A stretch of 64,000 bases of DNA, from positions 13,161,938 through 13,225,937 of the forward strand of contig OU452226.1 in assembly GCA_911728455.2 (NCBI GenBank), written 5' to 3'. The notes below the pieces were generated by a model that ran no database searches, was not told the origin of the DNA, and worked only from the letters and a program-made list of their open reading frames with translations. Positions 1 to 12,403 of this stretch are shown here, one piece after another (the stretch's first letter is position 1; every line of letters starts with the position of its first letter). The DNA comes from Marthasterias glacialis (Eukaryota > Echinodermata > Asteroidea > Forcipulatida > Asteriidae). The position numbers were made by a program, and so were the translations under genes.

Positions 1-1764
1 AAGAAAACAACACTGCAAGACAACCTGGTTGACAGTCTGCCTAAAGACTTTAAAATCAATGCCCTGGTGGATGAGTTTACTGTTCAAGAGAAACTCATGG
101 AGGGTCATGGGTCAGAAGTCAAATGTCAAGCCTGTGAAAGCGATCGTACGGCTGTTTCCAGATGTATTGACTGCGAACATTTTATTTGTCAGGAATGTCA
201 ACAAGCACATCAGCGTATGGCCATTTTGAAATCACATCAAATCTACACACTTGCTCAACTCCAATCGGGTGTAGTAACCTACCGCAGTAAAATCAGAGAA
301 TACATTCCAAAGTGTGGCAAGCACAGTGATCAGACTCTAAACATCTACTGTAACACATGTCAGAAGTTAGAATGCACAACTTGTACCATTCTTGATCACG
401 GTAACCCAAAACATGACCTCGTTGGCATACCTGAGGCTCTAGACAAATGCAAACAGGAAGTTGCAGAACTGGTTGCAAAAGCTGACGAGCGCATGGCAGG
501 TATCAAAACTGCCATGGAACGAGCCAGTGAGTCTCGCATGAAACTGGAATCTTCATATACTGAAACAATTATGAAAATCTCCCAGAAGGCTGCCAAGGAG
601 ATTGCCAAGATCACTGAGGAGGAGAAGCAGCTGAAGCAAGAGGCAGAGAGTATTTACAAAGACAGAGTCCAGACATTTGAAACTGCCGAGGCAACCAACA
701 GAAAAGAGGTGACCCAGGTAGAGCACAAGCTGGGCGAAGTGAATCAGTTCATGACACAAGCAAGCTGTCATGAGATTCTAGATTTCAAACTGAAACTTAT
801 AAATAATATTGATGAACTTACAAAGAAAATGGGCGTGAATGTGTCTGACAGGCTGTCCTTCCTTGAATTTAAAGAAGGTGAAAGGTCATTGGGAAGACTG
901 GTGTTGGAAGATGAGCAACAAGCTACAGCAGAGACTCAGGTCAAGGAACATGAAACTTTCTATACAAAACAGAAGTGGCAACTGGTGAAAAGTATCAGCC
1001 AATGTGGCTATAAAACATTTAAGAATGCTTGCACTGTTGCAGCTTTCTCCACCAATGAAATACTAGTAGTAGATGCAGGACATAATGCACTGTTTGCATT
1101 AAAACCTCGATTAGAATCACAATCTACTCCCCATGTTCAAAGATTACAAATGAAAGGTCTTACCAAACCAACAGCAGTCACCGTGGACCATTACGATAAC
1201 CTCATTGTGCTTGACAATCTTGATGTCAAGGTCTTTACTAGGAAATGTGAGCTTCTCCATCAGTTCCAATTACACGAAAGAGACTTCTTACCATCACTCC
1301 TTGCAGTGGATGAAAACAACCTCATAGCAGTGGGTCATTCAGATTGGCCAAAGATCTCTCTATACAACCCTAATGGATCATTCATCAGAACAATCTCTAC
1401 TCCTGAGAATGTAGATTATTTAACTTTGTACAAGGAGCGGATTATCTACAGCAGTACTGCTAGTAAGAATTTACACTCAGTTGATTCCAACGGTGGAAAG
1501 TTGTTCTCAGTTATTACCAATCAGTCTGAATCACCTTATGGTGTGTGCTGTGATAATGATGGTAGCATCTTTGTTGTTCTTTATGAAGAGCAAAGGCGTG
1601 GCAGTGATAGAATATGTCAATACAGTCCTGATGGCAAGTACATTGGATGTGCCATCGAGAATTGTGGTGATGCCTATGACATCACATTCACACCTGCTGG
1701 CCATCTTGTTGTGGCAGCAGGAACATCAGTGCAAATCTACAAATGTGTTTCTGAGCAAGAATAG
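1..1764 (+). CDS. TRIM family protein (B-box, coiled coil, NHL-like propeller), 5' partial
   Basis: The frame is open from base 1 (587 codons) and ends in TAG at 1762-1764. The first residues, KKTTLQDNLVDSLPKDF, match the segment that normally follows a TRIM RING finger, so the RING and true start lie left of the window. Counting from base 1, a B-box 1 (first Cys pair C42/C45) lies at about residues 42-72 and a B-box 2 (CxxH, then CNTC, ECTTC, HGNPKH) at about 105-138. A Lys/Glu-rich coiled coil runs from about 150 to 265. The last 240 residues are beta-rich, with repeated VDHYDNLIVLD-, VDENNLIAVG- and CDNDGSIFVV-like blades of an NHL/TRIM2-3-56-type propeller. There is no intron in the visible part. 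Members usually act as E3 ubiquitin ligases, but the catalytic RING cannot be checked here. Exact orthology is not assignable. Confidence 0.85.
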   Translation, partial: KKTTLQDNLVDSLPKDFKINALVDEFTVQEKLMEGHGSEVKCQACESDRTAVSRCIDCEHFICQECQQAHQRMAILKSHQIYTLAQLQSGVVTYRSKIREYIPKCGKHSDQTLNIYCNTCQKLECTTCTILDHGNPKHDLVGIPEALDKCKQEVAELVAKADERMAGIKTAMERASESRMKLESSYTETIMKISQKAAKEIAKITEEEKQLKQEAESIYKDRVQTFETAEATNRKEVTQVEHKLGEVNQFMTQASCHEILDFKLKLINNIDELTKKMGVNVSDRLSFLEFKEGERSLGRLVLEDEQQATAETQVKEHETFYTKQKWQLVKSISQCGYKTFKNACTVAAFSTNEILVVDAGHNALFALKPRLESQSTPHVQRLQMKGLTKPTAVTVDHYDNLIVLDNLDVKVFTRKCELLHQFQLHERDFLPSLLAVDENNLIAVGHSDWPKISLYNPNGSFIRTISTPENVDYLTLYKERIIYSSTASKNLHSVDSNGGKLFSVITNQSESPYGVCCDNDGSIFVVLYEEQRRGSDRICQYSPDGKYIGCAIENCGDAYDITFTPAGHLVVAAGTSVQIYKCVSEQE

Positions 1765-1979
1765 GACCTCACTTACAATGTAAGAAAATAAAAACAACAA
1801 CTGAACCGATAATATCATAGCATGCATCATGCAGCATGCATTATATTGGCCTCATACTTGCTTTATTTTGTTTTATTTAATTTTGGTATTTTATTTTCTT
1901 GATGACCACATTTGCTCACTTCTTAATAGTGTTTTCATTGTACACATGTACATATTTTATGATGGCTTTATCATCATTG

Positions 1980-1985
1980 AATAAA
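1980..1985 (+). promoter_or_regulatory. Likely polyadenylation signal of the TRIM gene
   Basis: AATAAA lies 216 bases after the TRIM stop and is followed by a T-rich stretch. A second AATAAA at 1787-1792 lies only 23 bases after the stop and is a less likely alternative. Confidence 0.45.
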
Positions 1986-2376
1986 GTTATTTTTTGAAGT
2001 TTAATTATTATTTTTCTCTTGTACTACTATATTAGTTTTGAAGCATTTTCCTAGTAGCTTTGTAACAGTTTTAGATGGGGGTTGTTTGTTTATTTTTACT
2101 CAGCATAAAACACCTTGAATGTCAATTTGACTGATTTGGAGCTGTGTACATTATTATTAATGTTACTATTACTACTATGTACTGACTCCTCCAAAGGAGA
2201 CATAAAGTCACATTTTCTTCCATAACGTACATTGAGAAATGGGGGGAAAAATTGTTGGCATAATTTTGAGATACTGCATGTAATGGACAGAAATGCTGTC
2301 CCAGATACACATAATTGTTTAAATAACAAGGGAGATTCCTGCAAATTGACATCAACCAAATACAACTATAGACAAC

Positions 2377-2711
2377 TTAAAGCCCCGACTCAACATTGGT
2401 AAGAAGAAAAACGTAAATGTTCACAGATTTACATATAACTTACATGGTATAACGATAATGAAAACTTTCCTTGAAATACTTCTGCCTAAAGTGATATCGT
2501 TTTTAAATAATAAATCAAATAAGATCCAAAATTAGTTTTCGTCTCGAAACTAAATTCAAAAATACTGAATGCATCTTACTGTTTTCGAAATGAAACGACG
2601 AAATGAGCTGACATTTTCACAGGTTGGTTTTCTTACAAATATCTTGATTTGTGCAAAGAATGTCAGTTCACAAATGTCAGTCAGTTTACAAATGTTGAGC
2701 TGGGGCTTTAA
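2377..2711. mobile_element. Non-autonomous DNA element, family B, copy 1 (TTAA ends)
   Basis: The 335-bp copy begins TTAA-AGCCCCGACTCAACATT and ends AATGTTGAGCTGGGGCT-TTAA, so its termini are inverted repeats inside TTAA. Related copies lie at 33500-33834 (same orientation) and 37073-37399 (inverted). The internal sequence has no coding capacity. TTAA flanks are typical of piggyBac-like elements; that assignment is inference. Confidence 0.75.
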
Positions 2712-3947
2712 GGGTAGTGTATAAAAAGGGGGGTCTATGGGCATCTTCTGAACATTCTGCTTTTAAGTTTGCACTCCCTGCATATCAATTTGTCATAATG
2801 TAAAAGTATTAATGCAAGTAAACACTTTGGACACCTTGTATCTTAATTTTCAGAAAATCTGGGCAACTCATTTCCTAATCCTGGCAAATAAAACCTTACT
2901 GAAGGGAAACCGAAATCTGACATGTCTGACGCCAAGGCCAGGGCAAAGGAGGCAATACAACATTTAATTTTACAATTTTACATGTACATTTGATCAGTGG
3001 ACTGTACTTCAAACAGCAAGAATTACCCCCCCCCCCCAACTAATTTATTACATGCTTCTTCACACTTACATTAGATAGATACGTGTACATATGTACTTAT
3101 AACACAAATAGCTAAAAATACACACACATTATCTCTCACACGTACAGTGTAACCCAATATGCATGATAATGTACGGTCATTCTTTAATTAATAGTAAATT
3201 TTTATTTCTAGCGCCTTTCAATGGGCATCAAACAATGCACTTAATACTGTTTCATTAATTTTAAAAAAAAATAGTTGTTGCAAACTGCTTTACCAACCAA
3301 AAGCACCTGTTGCATAAATGCACAAATTGTTAATGGCCTCTCGTTTCAACCCTAAGAGAGTCTTTTTCAAATGTTGTTTAAATGCAGCGATGTTTTAGTT
3401 ATTCTATTTCATAATTTTTCTATTGTCCATTTTGCTTTTATATTGAGGCAAACATGATGTAGTCTCTATCATATGCTCCCACATGTGGGTCATTCTATAA
3501 AAAAAAAAAACAGGGCCAATGCATAATTGTGTGAATATCTCTGTGTATAACTTTCTTTTAGTTATTCTTTTAAGCTTCTAAGTTCAATTTCAAACACTAA
3601 CTTAAACAATCTTATGAATATCTGTCCCACACAATCAAAACATACAGTATGTATGATCACACTGTAATGCAGTTACCAGATTGGTGTCCGGTGTTACTTG
3701 TGAAACCAGTCAAATTTCATGGCACAAAAGAGTCATGGTTTAACATGTAACATGGACACCAAATTAAAAATGTCTTATTTGGTGGCATAATCTTATGAAT
3801 TTCCTTGAAAATGTCTTAATTTTACAGAATAACAAATGCCATACTCTACTAGTTGATGAAAAGGATAAACTTATAATTTTTTTTAGGGAAGTTAAACAAA
3901 TATTAAGGGAAAAAAGCTACTAGGGACACATCGTTATGGGACATTGA

Positions 3948-4129
3948 TGGACACTGGTGTCTGGTGTTACACATGAAATTTGTTCACTGAAAAATGGCTG
4001 AATTACAACACATCTTACTATAACTTTTACTTACTACCATATTAATTTTAAACATTTTAAATGAAGACCTAGTGATTTTCTGGCAAAAATAAGTCACAAG
4101 TTTCACATGTAACAGGACCAGTGTCTTTG
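3948..4129. mobile_element. Possible inverted-repeat element
   Basis: The left end GACACTGGTGTCTGGTGTTAC and the right end, read in reverse complement as GACACTGGTCCTGTTACATG, are imperfect inverted repeats about 180 bp apart. A related GTGTCCGGTGTTACTTGTGA stretch occurs at about 3687. Only one full copy was seen. Confidence 0.4.
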
Positions 4130-5468
4130 TTATGGAGTGATGGGCTTTTTTTTTTACCTTGTATGAAGAAAACAAATCTGATTTGTGAAATTTAAGTTTT
4201 ACAATAAACGAAACAGCTATTCCCATCATTTTAAATTAAAAGGGTAAAGAAAGTACTGTATCTTATCTTTAAAGATACAACACCATGTCCCTCTTTGGGC
4301 CCCTTACTTAAAGAAATACATGTACCCATGAACATATGCATGACATGTATTTAAAATTGCTTTATTTTTGCAAGCAATTAAAACCAAAATACAAGTGTCG
4401 TTTGCAATTAGCAAATATTAAATTTAAAGGTTAGCTGTATTTGTTGAGTGTTATCTGAACGATTTATATCGTACACTATGAACTCAAGCTCTGGTGCTGT
4501 TTTAAATAGGGAAAGAGGCAGTTATGTTTGTCTCGCAACGGATTCATTTACCCCTCCCTGTTCTTAGCTTTGCTGTGAAGAGACTTGCGATTATATCTCT
4601 CCATGTCTCGTGTCTGCGCAATGGGGCAGGTTTCTACATGTATCCCTTCAAAAAAAGTAGCCCACACCTCGACTGGCCTTTGGGCCTTGTGCTGGGCGAA
4701 TTGCATTAAAAAAATAATATTAAATAAAAAAATCAAACAAAAAAGTCAGAGTGTGGGTTTCAGGGTTTGGGTCCTGGTTGCCTGGTCTATGCTCACTGTC
4801 AAACTGCATGTCCTGTATTGTGTAATGTTCACTAAAAACACAGTGCACTTGTCATGGACTAGAAGCAGTTGCTTTTAACACCAGTGTTTCTTACATAATC
4901 TGGCCACACACTGCACCACAGTACAGCTTGTTCATACTTGTAACCCTTCAAAATGTGATACATTGGTATCACACAATAAAACACTCAAATAACTATAATA
5001 TCACACAATTGTATCTAGTTGTAGTATTTGAATAACATGTAGAACACAGTTGAATACCTTTATACTTGTACATGTATGTTGTTGTATATGTGCATGCATT
5101 ACTGCACTTTGTACAGTATCAGCGTATCCATTGAGATTGTAAATAAATGTTCAAAGTGTAAACTACACCTTATCGGATACCCAGGGTTTTTTTTGTTATT
5201 CAAATGTGATATTTGTTATTGTTGACATCTGAATAAAAATGTATGACGTTTGCAATTTCTTATAACAACTCTAACATTTACTTCAAAATTTGAACAATTT
5301 GATTTTCTTCCACCATAGGGGAATATTGCTATGCACCATTGATAGAACTATGAGACAGGTGAAATCAAAATTTAGGTATTTCCCCTCAGAGTGTAGGGTT
5401 CCATTTAAAAAGTTGTACATGTTTTTTGTTGAATTTACTTGAAGGGAATAAACAACTAAAACACTTAT

Positions 5469-5562
5469 TGTCAATAATTATGTCTATGTCCACTTGTAAA
5501 ATTCATACTTATTGATTGTCAATAATTATGTCTATGTCCACTCGTAAAATTCATACTTATTG
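5469..5562 (+). repeat. 47-bp tandem duplication
   Basis: A unit starting TTGTCAATAATTATGTCTAT and ending CATACTTATTGA occurs twice in direct succession. Only one base differs (CACTTG versus CACTCG), so the duplication is recent. Confidence 0.85.
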
Positions 5563-5720
5563 ACCCAATTCACCTGACGTCATCATGACAATAATCTTGG
5601 TTGCGCCATTTTGGAAGTCAATGTCTCTCTGTGTTATACAGTGTAGTGCGCATTTAAGGCGACGTGGCATTGACACGTATACCTTGACTTCCAAAATGGT
5701 GAGAGCAGGTACAGTCAACG
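5563..5720. mobile_element. Palindromic repeat, CCATTTTGG family, copy 1
   Basis: Arms GCCATTTTGGAAGTCAA and TTGACTTCCAAAATGG face each other around GCGCATTTAAGGCGACG, preceded by CCAATTCACCTGACGTCATC. Diverged relatives lie at about 15990-16110, 42150-42345 and 62520-62712 (reverse orientation). It looks like a short non-autonomous DNA transposon. Confidence 0.65.
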
Positions 5721-5779
5721 CCTGTGATGTGAGTGCGAGGGGTCAGTACAAGTACTAAGGCTGTGCATCTACGGGTAAT

Positions 5780-6372
5780 TTTAGAACCGGATACCCGAAA
5801 TAAATACCTGTCCGGTACCCGGGTATCCGTGAGGAAGCCAGAAAGTACTAAATCAGCCCCACTGTACCGCCATAGAACAAAATAAGATGTCCATCCATTG
5901 CAGTGCCAGCCTGCCCACCAGACCCGACCACCTGTGAACTGTGAACCATTTCTTGCTGACCTGGATTTTCCTTATAATGCCAATCATAATCTTACACGTG
6001 CTTGGATGCTTTTCATTGGCTACCATTCAACTTCGAGCTGTCAATGTTTGACACGTTGAGCGGGCGTCTTGTCTGACTCTGAACTACCATCCATTTACAG
6101 CGTGACTAAATTTACCGCCACAAAAAATACAATAGCAGGCAGCTCTTTTGAATTGGATTATTCCTCAAGATAAAAGACAACCGACATCAGCTGTGTAAAA
6201 CCTTACACTAAGCTTATCTCTGACTTGACAGCATGTCAGTGAACTTTTTTTTCTTAATCACCGGCACAACATTTGCAGACACATTTTTGAAAAAAACAAG
6301 TGACCAAATCGAATCAGGAAAAAGGAACCGGGTACCCGAAATAACGGTCGGGTACCCGGGTATCCGTCACAG
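5780..6372. repeat. Pair of 50-bp direct repeats rich in GGTACCCGGGTATCC
   Basis: Positions 5783-5833 and 6326-6370 share AACCGG(A/G)TACCCGAAATAA and then GGTACCCGGGTATCCGT, in the same orientation, about 540 bp apart. They may mark the two ends of one element or two truncated copies. No coding sequence is recognisable between them. Confidence 0.5.
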
Positions 6373-6519
6373 ACTTAACATGTATGTAGATTCAGATTGC
6401 AATTATGTTAATGTGGGCAAGGAGGATTGCAGATGGTTCCATTTGACTCCTCCATGCCTGAAATTCAATAGTCCAGATTCGATCTCATTAAATTTGTGAC
6501 AGGTCTCTCCAAAGCCTAC

Positions 6520-8191
6520 CTTGTTGTGAATCTCGCGCTTCATCGCTGCTGACTTCCTCTAACTCATCAAGTCCTTGTTGGCCTTCCCTCATGGCAGTCA
6601 AAGATGGTGTCCTCTTCCGCTTTGCAGCAACCTACAAGGAAGAGCATGATTCTTTAAGACATTTTATACAGCATTTGTGTCATTTTCCCATCAAGCAAAG
6701 TAATCATGACCAGTGTTGCTCATCACACCAAAGCTGGGCCACATTTCCTTTTTCTCAAGCATCAATTTGACTTTTCCTTAGGATGATCAAAGATCATCTC
6801 TTCTGCTGTAGAGAAACCTGGAATGAAGATCACAAATCTTCAAGAATAAAACAATAGCTAGAGGAGTGGTCCAAAAAAATGTTCCATATTCTTAAGAGAG
6901 CCAATGATGTAATGAACGATCCTTAGCCATGATCCTCAAAAAACAAGTCAATGCTATTGCTAGCTGAACCATGGACTGAAAAAAAATAAAAATCAAATTT
7001 AAGCAGTGCTTAAGACATCTAATCCGTGCTGCTACATTTGTCATTTACACCATAATAAACCTACATGTACAATAGAACAGAACCACTTATAATGGAAAGC
7101 CTACATGCGTTTCACTCAGTGGTAGAAGTCTCTGTGATGCGCTTGCCTCATAAAAGTCCAGCTCTTCATCTACATCATCCTCCTCCCTCTGTGCTTGCTT
7201 GTTGTGTAATGTTTGAGGCTGCTGCCTGTCAATGATGACCACTTCTGCGTCAGAGAGAGGAGGTTCAGTATTAAGCTCCACCTCGTGGTAAGAGGAGTTC
7301 AGAGTGTCCGGCAAGAAGTCGTTGTAGTGAAACGTCTCTGAACTGTAAAATAAAAGTAAAAACCAAAATGACGGGACAAATGTTTCTGCATTGAATTAAA
7401 AAAACACGTTCTAAAGAACATTAGAAACATTGTGGGGTGTGTTTCTCGAGGATCTTGATCTTTATTCCCTCCAGATGGTCTTCTCAAATATACTGCTTTC
7501 CTTGATGTGGATTCGTGGGGTCAAAGATGGAACATCCAAAGCAAAGAGTATTTATAATTATTGGAGTAAATGTCACACACACTCAGCATTCCCTTTGATC
7601 CATCACTGCTCTACCTTTCATGTGAGTGTGAAATGCATGCATTTTGCTGAGATTAGGAGAAAAACGTAGGATGCTTTGAAACTCAGTTACACTCAGTAGT
7701 CAGTTTATATCATTTATTTCAATACTGAGTGGAAAGCTGGAAATATTGCACACTTGTATGGAAATTTATCAGTGCGAAGGGGGAAAAATAGTTCTAATTA
7801 TTTTCTTATTGGAGGAATACAGATACAAAGACAACACCTAAAAGCTAGAAAAGAATGTTAGATGCATGGTACAAAATATATTAACACAAATTTTATAAAA
7901 TATTGATAAATTACATGCACATATGTTGTTCGTATGCTGCAATCATGCGAGTCAGGCCTCAAAGTAACCAATCAGAAAATTGACGTAGTTGTCCCTTGCC
8001 TTAGCTGTAATGCACTTTGTGAAGATCACATACAAATTTACATTTTCCTCATACATTTACCTGGCGAAACTTCCCATGCTCTGTCAGAGATAGATTTAAA
8101 AGACAGTGGCAACAAGATTTCAAAACTACAAACCAACTACATGTATTGGTAGTACTCACGGTAACTCCATGTCAGCTTTTTTATCAGCCAT
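6520..8191 (-). CDS. Unidentified acidic protein, first three coding exons (3' incomplete)
   Basis: Three minus-strand exons join in phase: 8191-8160 (ATG), 7342-7105 and 6631-6520, each with a GT donor; exons 2 and 3 have AG acceptors. They encode about 127 residues starting MADKKADMELP, then SETFHYNDFLPDTLNSSYHE, an acidic stretch (EEDDVDEELDFYE) and a basic-then-acidic tail (VAAKRKRTPSLTAMREGQQG, LDELEEVSSDEARD). Exon 3 ends one base into a codon, so more exons must follow to the left; I did not find them. An acceptor at about 8249 upstream of the ATG (TTTCAG) suggests a noncoding 5' exon. No domain is recognised; composition suggests a mostly disordered N-terminus. Gene reality rests on clean junctions and unbroken phase. 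Confidence 0.6.
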
Positions 8192-9527
8192 ATTGAAGAG
8201 GAAGTCTGCTGACAGTGAGATGCCTTTGCCAGACTTTCACCAGTGCTGAAACCTAGAATTATAATTGAATTTGTATAAAACAGAGACTAGTACAAATGTT
8301 TTTATTGATACAGCACATTACAATGTATATTTCTACCCAAGAAAAACAGTATAATTCAATAGATTCTATAGGCCTATTATACATGTAAATGGAAAGATGA
8401 GACTTGAACATGGTCTTACTAACTACAAAGTCAAATGGAGTTATTTGCATAGGCCTAAAGCTATTACAACTGTGTAAAAAAATAAGTACCATGTGTTTTT
8501 TGTCAGTAGAGTGTGCAATAAGAATATTGTACACTACAGTGTACTTAGGCCAATGTGGATGGTAATTACATTTAATTTGTACATTAATCCCAACTCACTT
8601 GAGTGATTTACTAGGATCCTTCCTCACTCTATCAAAATCCAACATATATGATAACACCAAAAGCTGTGGTACTCTGGTTGTGGTGGTATTCCTGAACCCA
8701 TGTAAAGCATAATCAGTTTACTCATGCAGTCCCCAGTCCAACAAAATCCGAAATAAAACCTGCTGTTATTAGAGTTTGATGTAATAGGGACTGTTGGAGT
8801 TAAACATTGATTGTTCAATGTACACACGACATGGTGTGTGTTCAAAACTGTACACGTATTTTATATCCATAAAATGAGTTTTTACATATGGAAAAGCCAT
8901 GTACACACATCCAGATGTTTTTGGGGGTTTTTATTGTACAAGCAGACATGATCCTTTGGTCCCTTAACGTATTTCCTTCCTACATGTACCTCCATATGTC
9001 CGATATACCATGATTGCAACTGGGATGGTAAGAATCAGAACAACTACAACTAGATGTAAGGTAACAGATTTGTTTCTCAAATGACACATCTTGTCGGAAT
9101 GCCACTACACTGTACATGTAGTTATGAGGACAATTTTTGTCTTAAGCTATAATTTAACTTTGGTTCTAATTTGAAACTCATTTTCAACTGAACTCTTGTT
9201 TGGAAGAAATGGTTTGGAACTAGGCCTACTGCTCAACACTCCTTGTTGCATTTGCAGTCAGAGTAAGTCTACCTCCATGAGTCAACCGAGCAGGGTTGTG
9301 AGTCAAGTGGGCATCATGAATATTTAATTTCTTATCGCCAGTTCAGCCTAGTGCCCTCTTGTGGTCGCTTGTTTTTCTCTGGCTTGTTTTCACCTCCATT
9401 GTTATTAGTGTTTATATGCTGCCTAGTCTGTCTTATTGTTTTCTCATAAATACCAGTTCTATTTTGACCTTTGAAGTTGTATGTTCTGACATCCAACTAC
9501 CACAATAGTGGCATGGTGGCGCACAAT

Positions 9528-9668
9528 ACAGTTATATGGGAGCACATGCGTTAAGCCTTGGAACAAGGTGCATGCTGGTCTAGCTAACGACAAAATTTGT
9601 AGTTATCTAGACCATCATGCACCTCCACGGCTTAACGTGTGCATCCCCAAACTGTATTGCGCGTATTA
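9528..9668. mobile_element. Long imperfect hairpin element
   Basis: The left arm GCGCACAATACAGTT..GTTAAGCC..GGTGCATGCTGGTCTAG pairs with the right arm CTAGACCATCATGCACC..GGCTTAAC..AAACTGTATTGCGCG. The arms are about 60 bp with a spacer of roughly 15 bp. It is typical of a foldback or MITE insertion; no second copy was seen. Confidence 0.65.
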
Positions 9669-10920
9669 AAATTATTTGCGAAGTTGTCTAAATGGGATTA
9701 GTTATAATATTAGTATGTTGGAGCATGGAGGAAGGAAGACATGGTTGGAGCATGGGTGGTTGGAGGTAGATCCAGTAACTGGGCCACTGTACCCGTCTTT
9801 TGGAGGTCAAAATTTGGGATACAGTCCTTTGACCTTGAGTACTGTCAAAAGTCATGACATTGTATTGATACAATGTCTCACCAATGAGCAAGGACAGAGA
9901 CCTGACAGTAACATTTTTCTACCTCCATCATATTCACACTTAAAATAGCTGAACACCGTCATTAAAACTTTACGATAACATTGATACCTTATCTTAGATA
10001 AGCCCTGGCCCTGGCTGCTGGTAGTGGTAGGACGTCAGCCTCAGTTGCCTTCTTCCAATTGAATTAGTTCTCTGTCAGTGACGTCAGTGCACGGACATGA
10101 TGGACGTTAGTGGTCAGTCCTGTTTTTCAGGTCAGAAAAACTCAAAGAACAGCGAGCGCCGAACGCTTGACGTGCATGACATTGCATCGGCGTCAGCTGC
10201 TACATCACCACTGGATCTGGACCAGCACCAGCACTACTGTAGCATGTCAGCAGTACTTGTGTATTGTAGCCATAGAGCTGTATTCTTTATACAGCTCTAT
10301 GATTGTAGCACTACACTAACTAGCGGCACTAGTAAAAACTATTATAAGTACTACAGTAGCAGCAGCATGCACTAAACGCCTATTACAGGGGAAGTAGAAC
10401 GCCCTCATGTGTGTGGTGATTTCATGGGAGATTTACACCACGTCCCCATAGAGGAGACTCGTGAGCAAGTCTAGATCTACGTTATCTATTTTTTTTTAAA
10501 CAGCCAAGAGAAAAAAGCAAACGAGAAAAAAAAATAATAATAACAATACTTTAATTTCTATATCCTACATTAAATGGCTACGGGTCGCGCAATCGGTCTA
10601 CTAAAAAAGTCTAATTCAAGATTTTTTATACATTTTTTAATATCTAAAACTGTAGACTACCTTAATTTACCGTTGATAAAGACTAAGCCTGCAGGTTCTA
10701 AACCTAGAAAGGACAAACAAAAATCCCAATCAGTACTCCTTGTTAAAAATGGTTAATTAATTGTACAAAAAATACATATTATTAATTATAGTTTTTGTAC
10801 AGTCCGGTAGGCCTATTTTTTTATTGTATGGTGATTGTAGGCCTATCTGTTTTTGAAATAAATTGTAATGACAAGTTGAAATCTTTGAGGAGGGCTAAAT
10901 TAATTCTACTAATACTATTT

Positions 10921-10973
10921 TTTACTATTATTATTATTATTATTATTGTTATTATTGTTATTCTTATAATTTA
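10921..10973 (+). repeat. ATT/GTT microsatellite
   Basis: A run of ATT triplets with occasional GTT interruptions. Confidence 0.9.
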
Positions 10974-12403
10974 ATATTTTTGCTAACCGTGATTTTCCTA
11001 AGTCATCATGGTATCGATCTCAATCGCCAAATACACCATAATCGCGCTCTGCGTCGACTGTCCATGTCTAAGCGAACTGGGCGTCAGAGGGTGTCGTGAT
11101 GTTGATCTCGATCTAACCATGACATGTTGTCTTCGTCTGTCAATCCCTACCTCATTATTAGTAGACTAATTTATTTCGTTTGTCATAAAAGTGCGTGGCG
11201 AGTGCCACCCATTCATGATCTGTTCCAAATTCAGATTTCTCGGTCGTATCCGGATACTTTGATCTCTCGACCTTAGTCTGACAGGAGATAGATGCATGCG
11301 ACACAGTTGTCGTCTCGTCAGTTTGTCGGGTCCTCTAAAAACAAATTTTACAGAGATCAGTGCTTGATTCTAGTGAACACTAACAATATAGTTTAGCTAT
11401 AATCTCTTTTATAAGCCTATTTGCGCATAATCTCAGTAAAAAGGCCCGAGATCCAACATTCCATACACAAGCTCTAAAAACGTTTTCTTTAAACTTACTG
11501 AATAGAAAACCCTCTGGTTAACCCCTCGCCCCCTCCCCGCACCTTCAAGACATGCTCGTGTAATTTACTATACAATTATGAATTTTCTTTTAATAACTTC
11601 ACCCAATGTTTAAAAAAACAACTTCCGTGACTTCACCCCATACCGTCTATAGAAACACCACAGTTGAATGGCCAGGCCAAGCAAAATATTGTTCTCTGTA
11701 TCCTACGGTATAGAACGCCGAGCGTTTAAGCAATTTTTTAGGTCTGTTTTGAATGCACCCGTTTTATCACTTTCCGCTTAGAAAAATTAGTATTCAAAAT
11801 AACTTTACTTATACTACGGCATTGTAATACCGACTAGGCCTAGGCATACAGGTTCGAAAGATATAAAAAGAAACTCTGAAAATAGCAACTAGGCCTATAT
11901 ATTTTATTTGGATTATGGGGGCATGCTTTCTTTCACGGGGCTCTTTGTTTGTCATAAAAAAAACACTTTATTTTATTTTCAATCACAATCCTGCAGCATG
12001 TTTTCTCTAGTACATGTAGTAGGCCTAAGCCTTTTTTTTTTAAATATTTTTCGGTGCCCCATTACTCCTGCTGCCGACTTGAACACCAAGTTGGAACGAC
12101 TAGGCCTATAGTTTCTTCGCACAATTAGACACTTTTATGTTAAAATATACCTACTGTAATGTAAATCAATCAAAGATTGTTATTAATCAGTTCAGTTGAG
12201 TTGATAAAACAAAATGTATGACTAAAGGCCTGTGTAAGTATAGTAGGCCTGTGGGCCCAGGCCTTACAGGATGAATTAGACGTAGTCTGGATAGACCTGT
12301 GGTGCAATTCTTTCATTTGAAAAGAGACCAAGGCCTACAAATCCTACATGCACGTTTGTGTCGAACTGGTTGATCGAGAACTTCTCTTTGCTCATATTTT
12401 TTG

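Larger units (their letters stand above)
1765..6519. other. Noncoding interval with short mobile elements
   Basis: AT-rich sequence with no open frame that resembles a protein. It holds the TRIM 3' UTR, a TTAA-flanked element (2377-2711), an inverted-repeat element (about 3948-4129), a 47-bp tandem duplication (5469-5562), a palindromic element (5563-5720) and a pair of 50-bp direct repeats (5780-5830 and 6325-6372). Further exons of the minus-strand gene at 6520-8191 may lie here but I could not identify any. Confidence 0.6.

Noticed and set aside
10097-10375. Overlapping frames of 92 and 69 codons near 10.1-10.4 kb
   Set aside because: They cross a local inverted repeat (ATAGAGCTGTATTC/ATACAGCTCTAT) and show no protein-like conservation.
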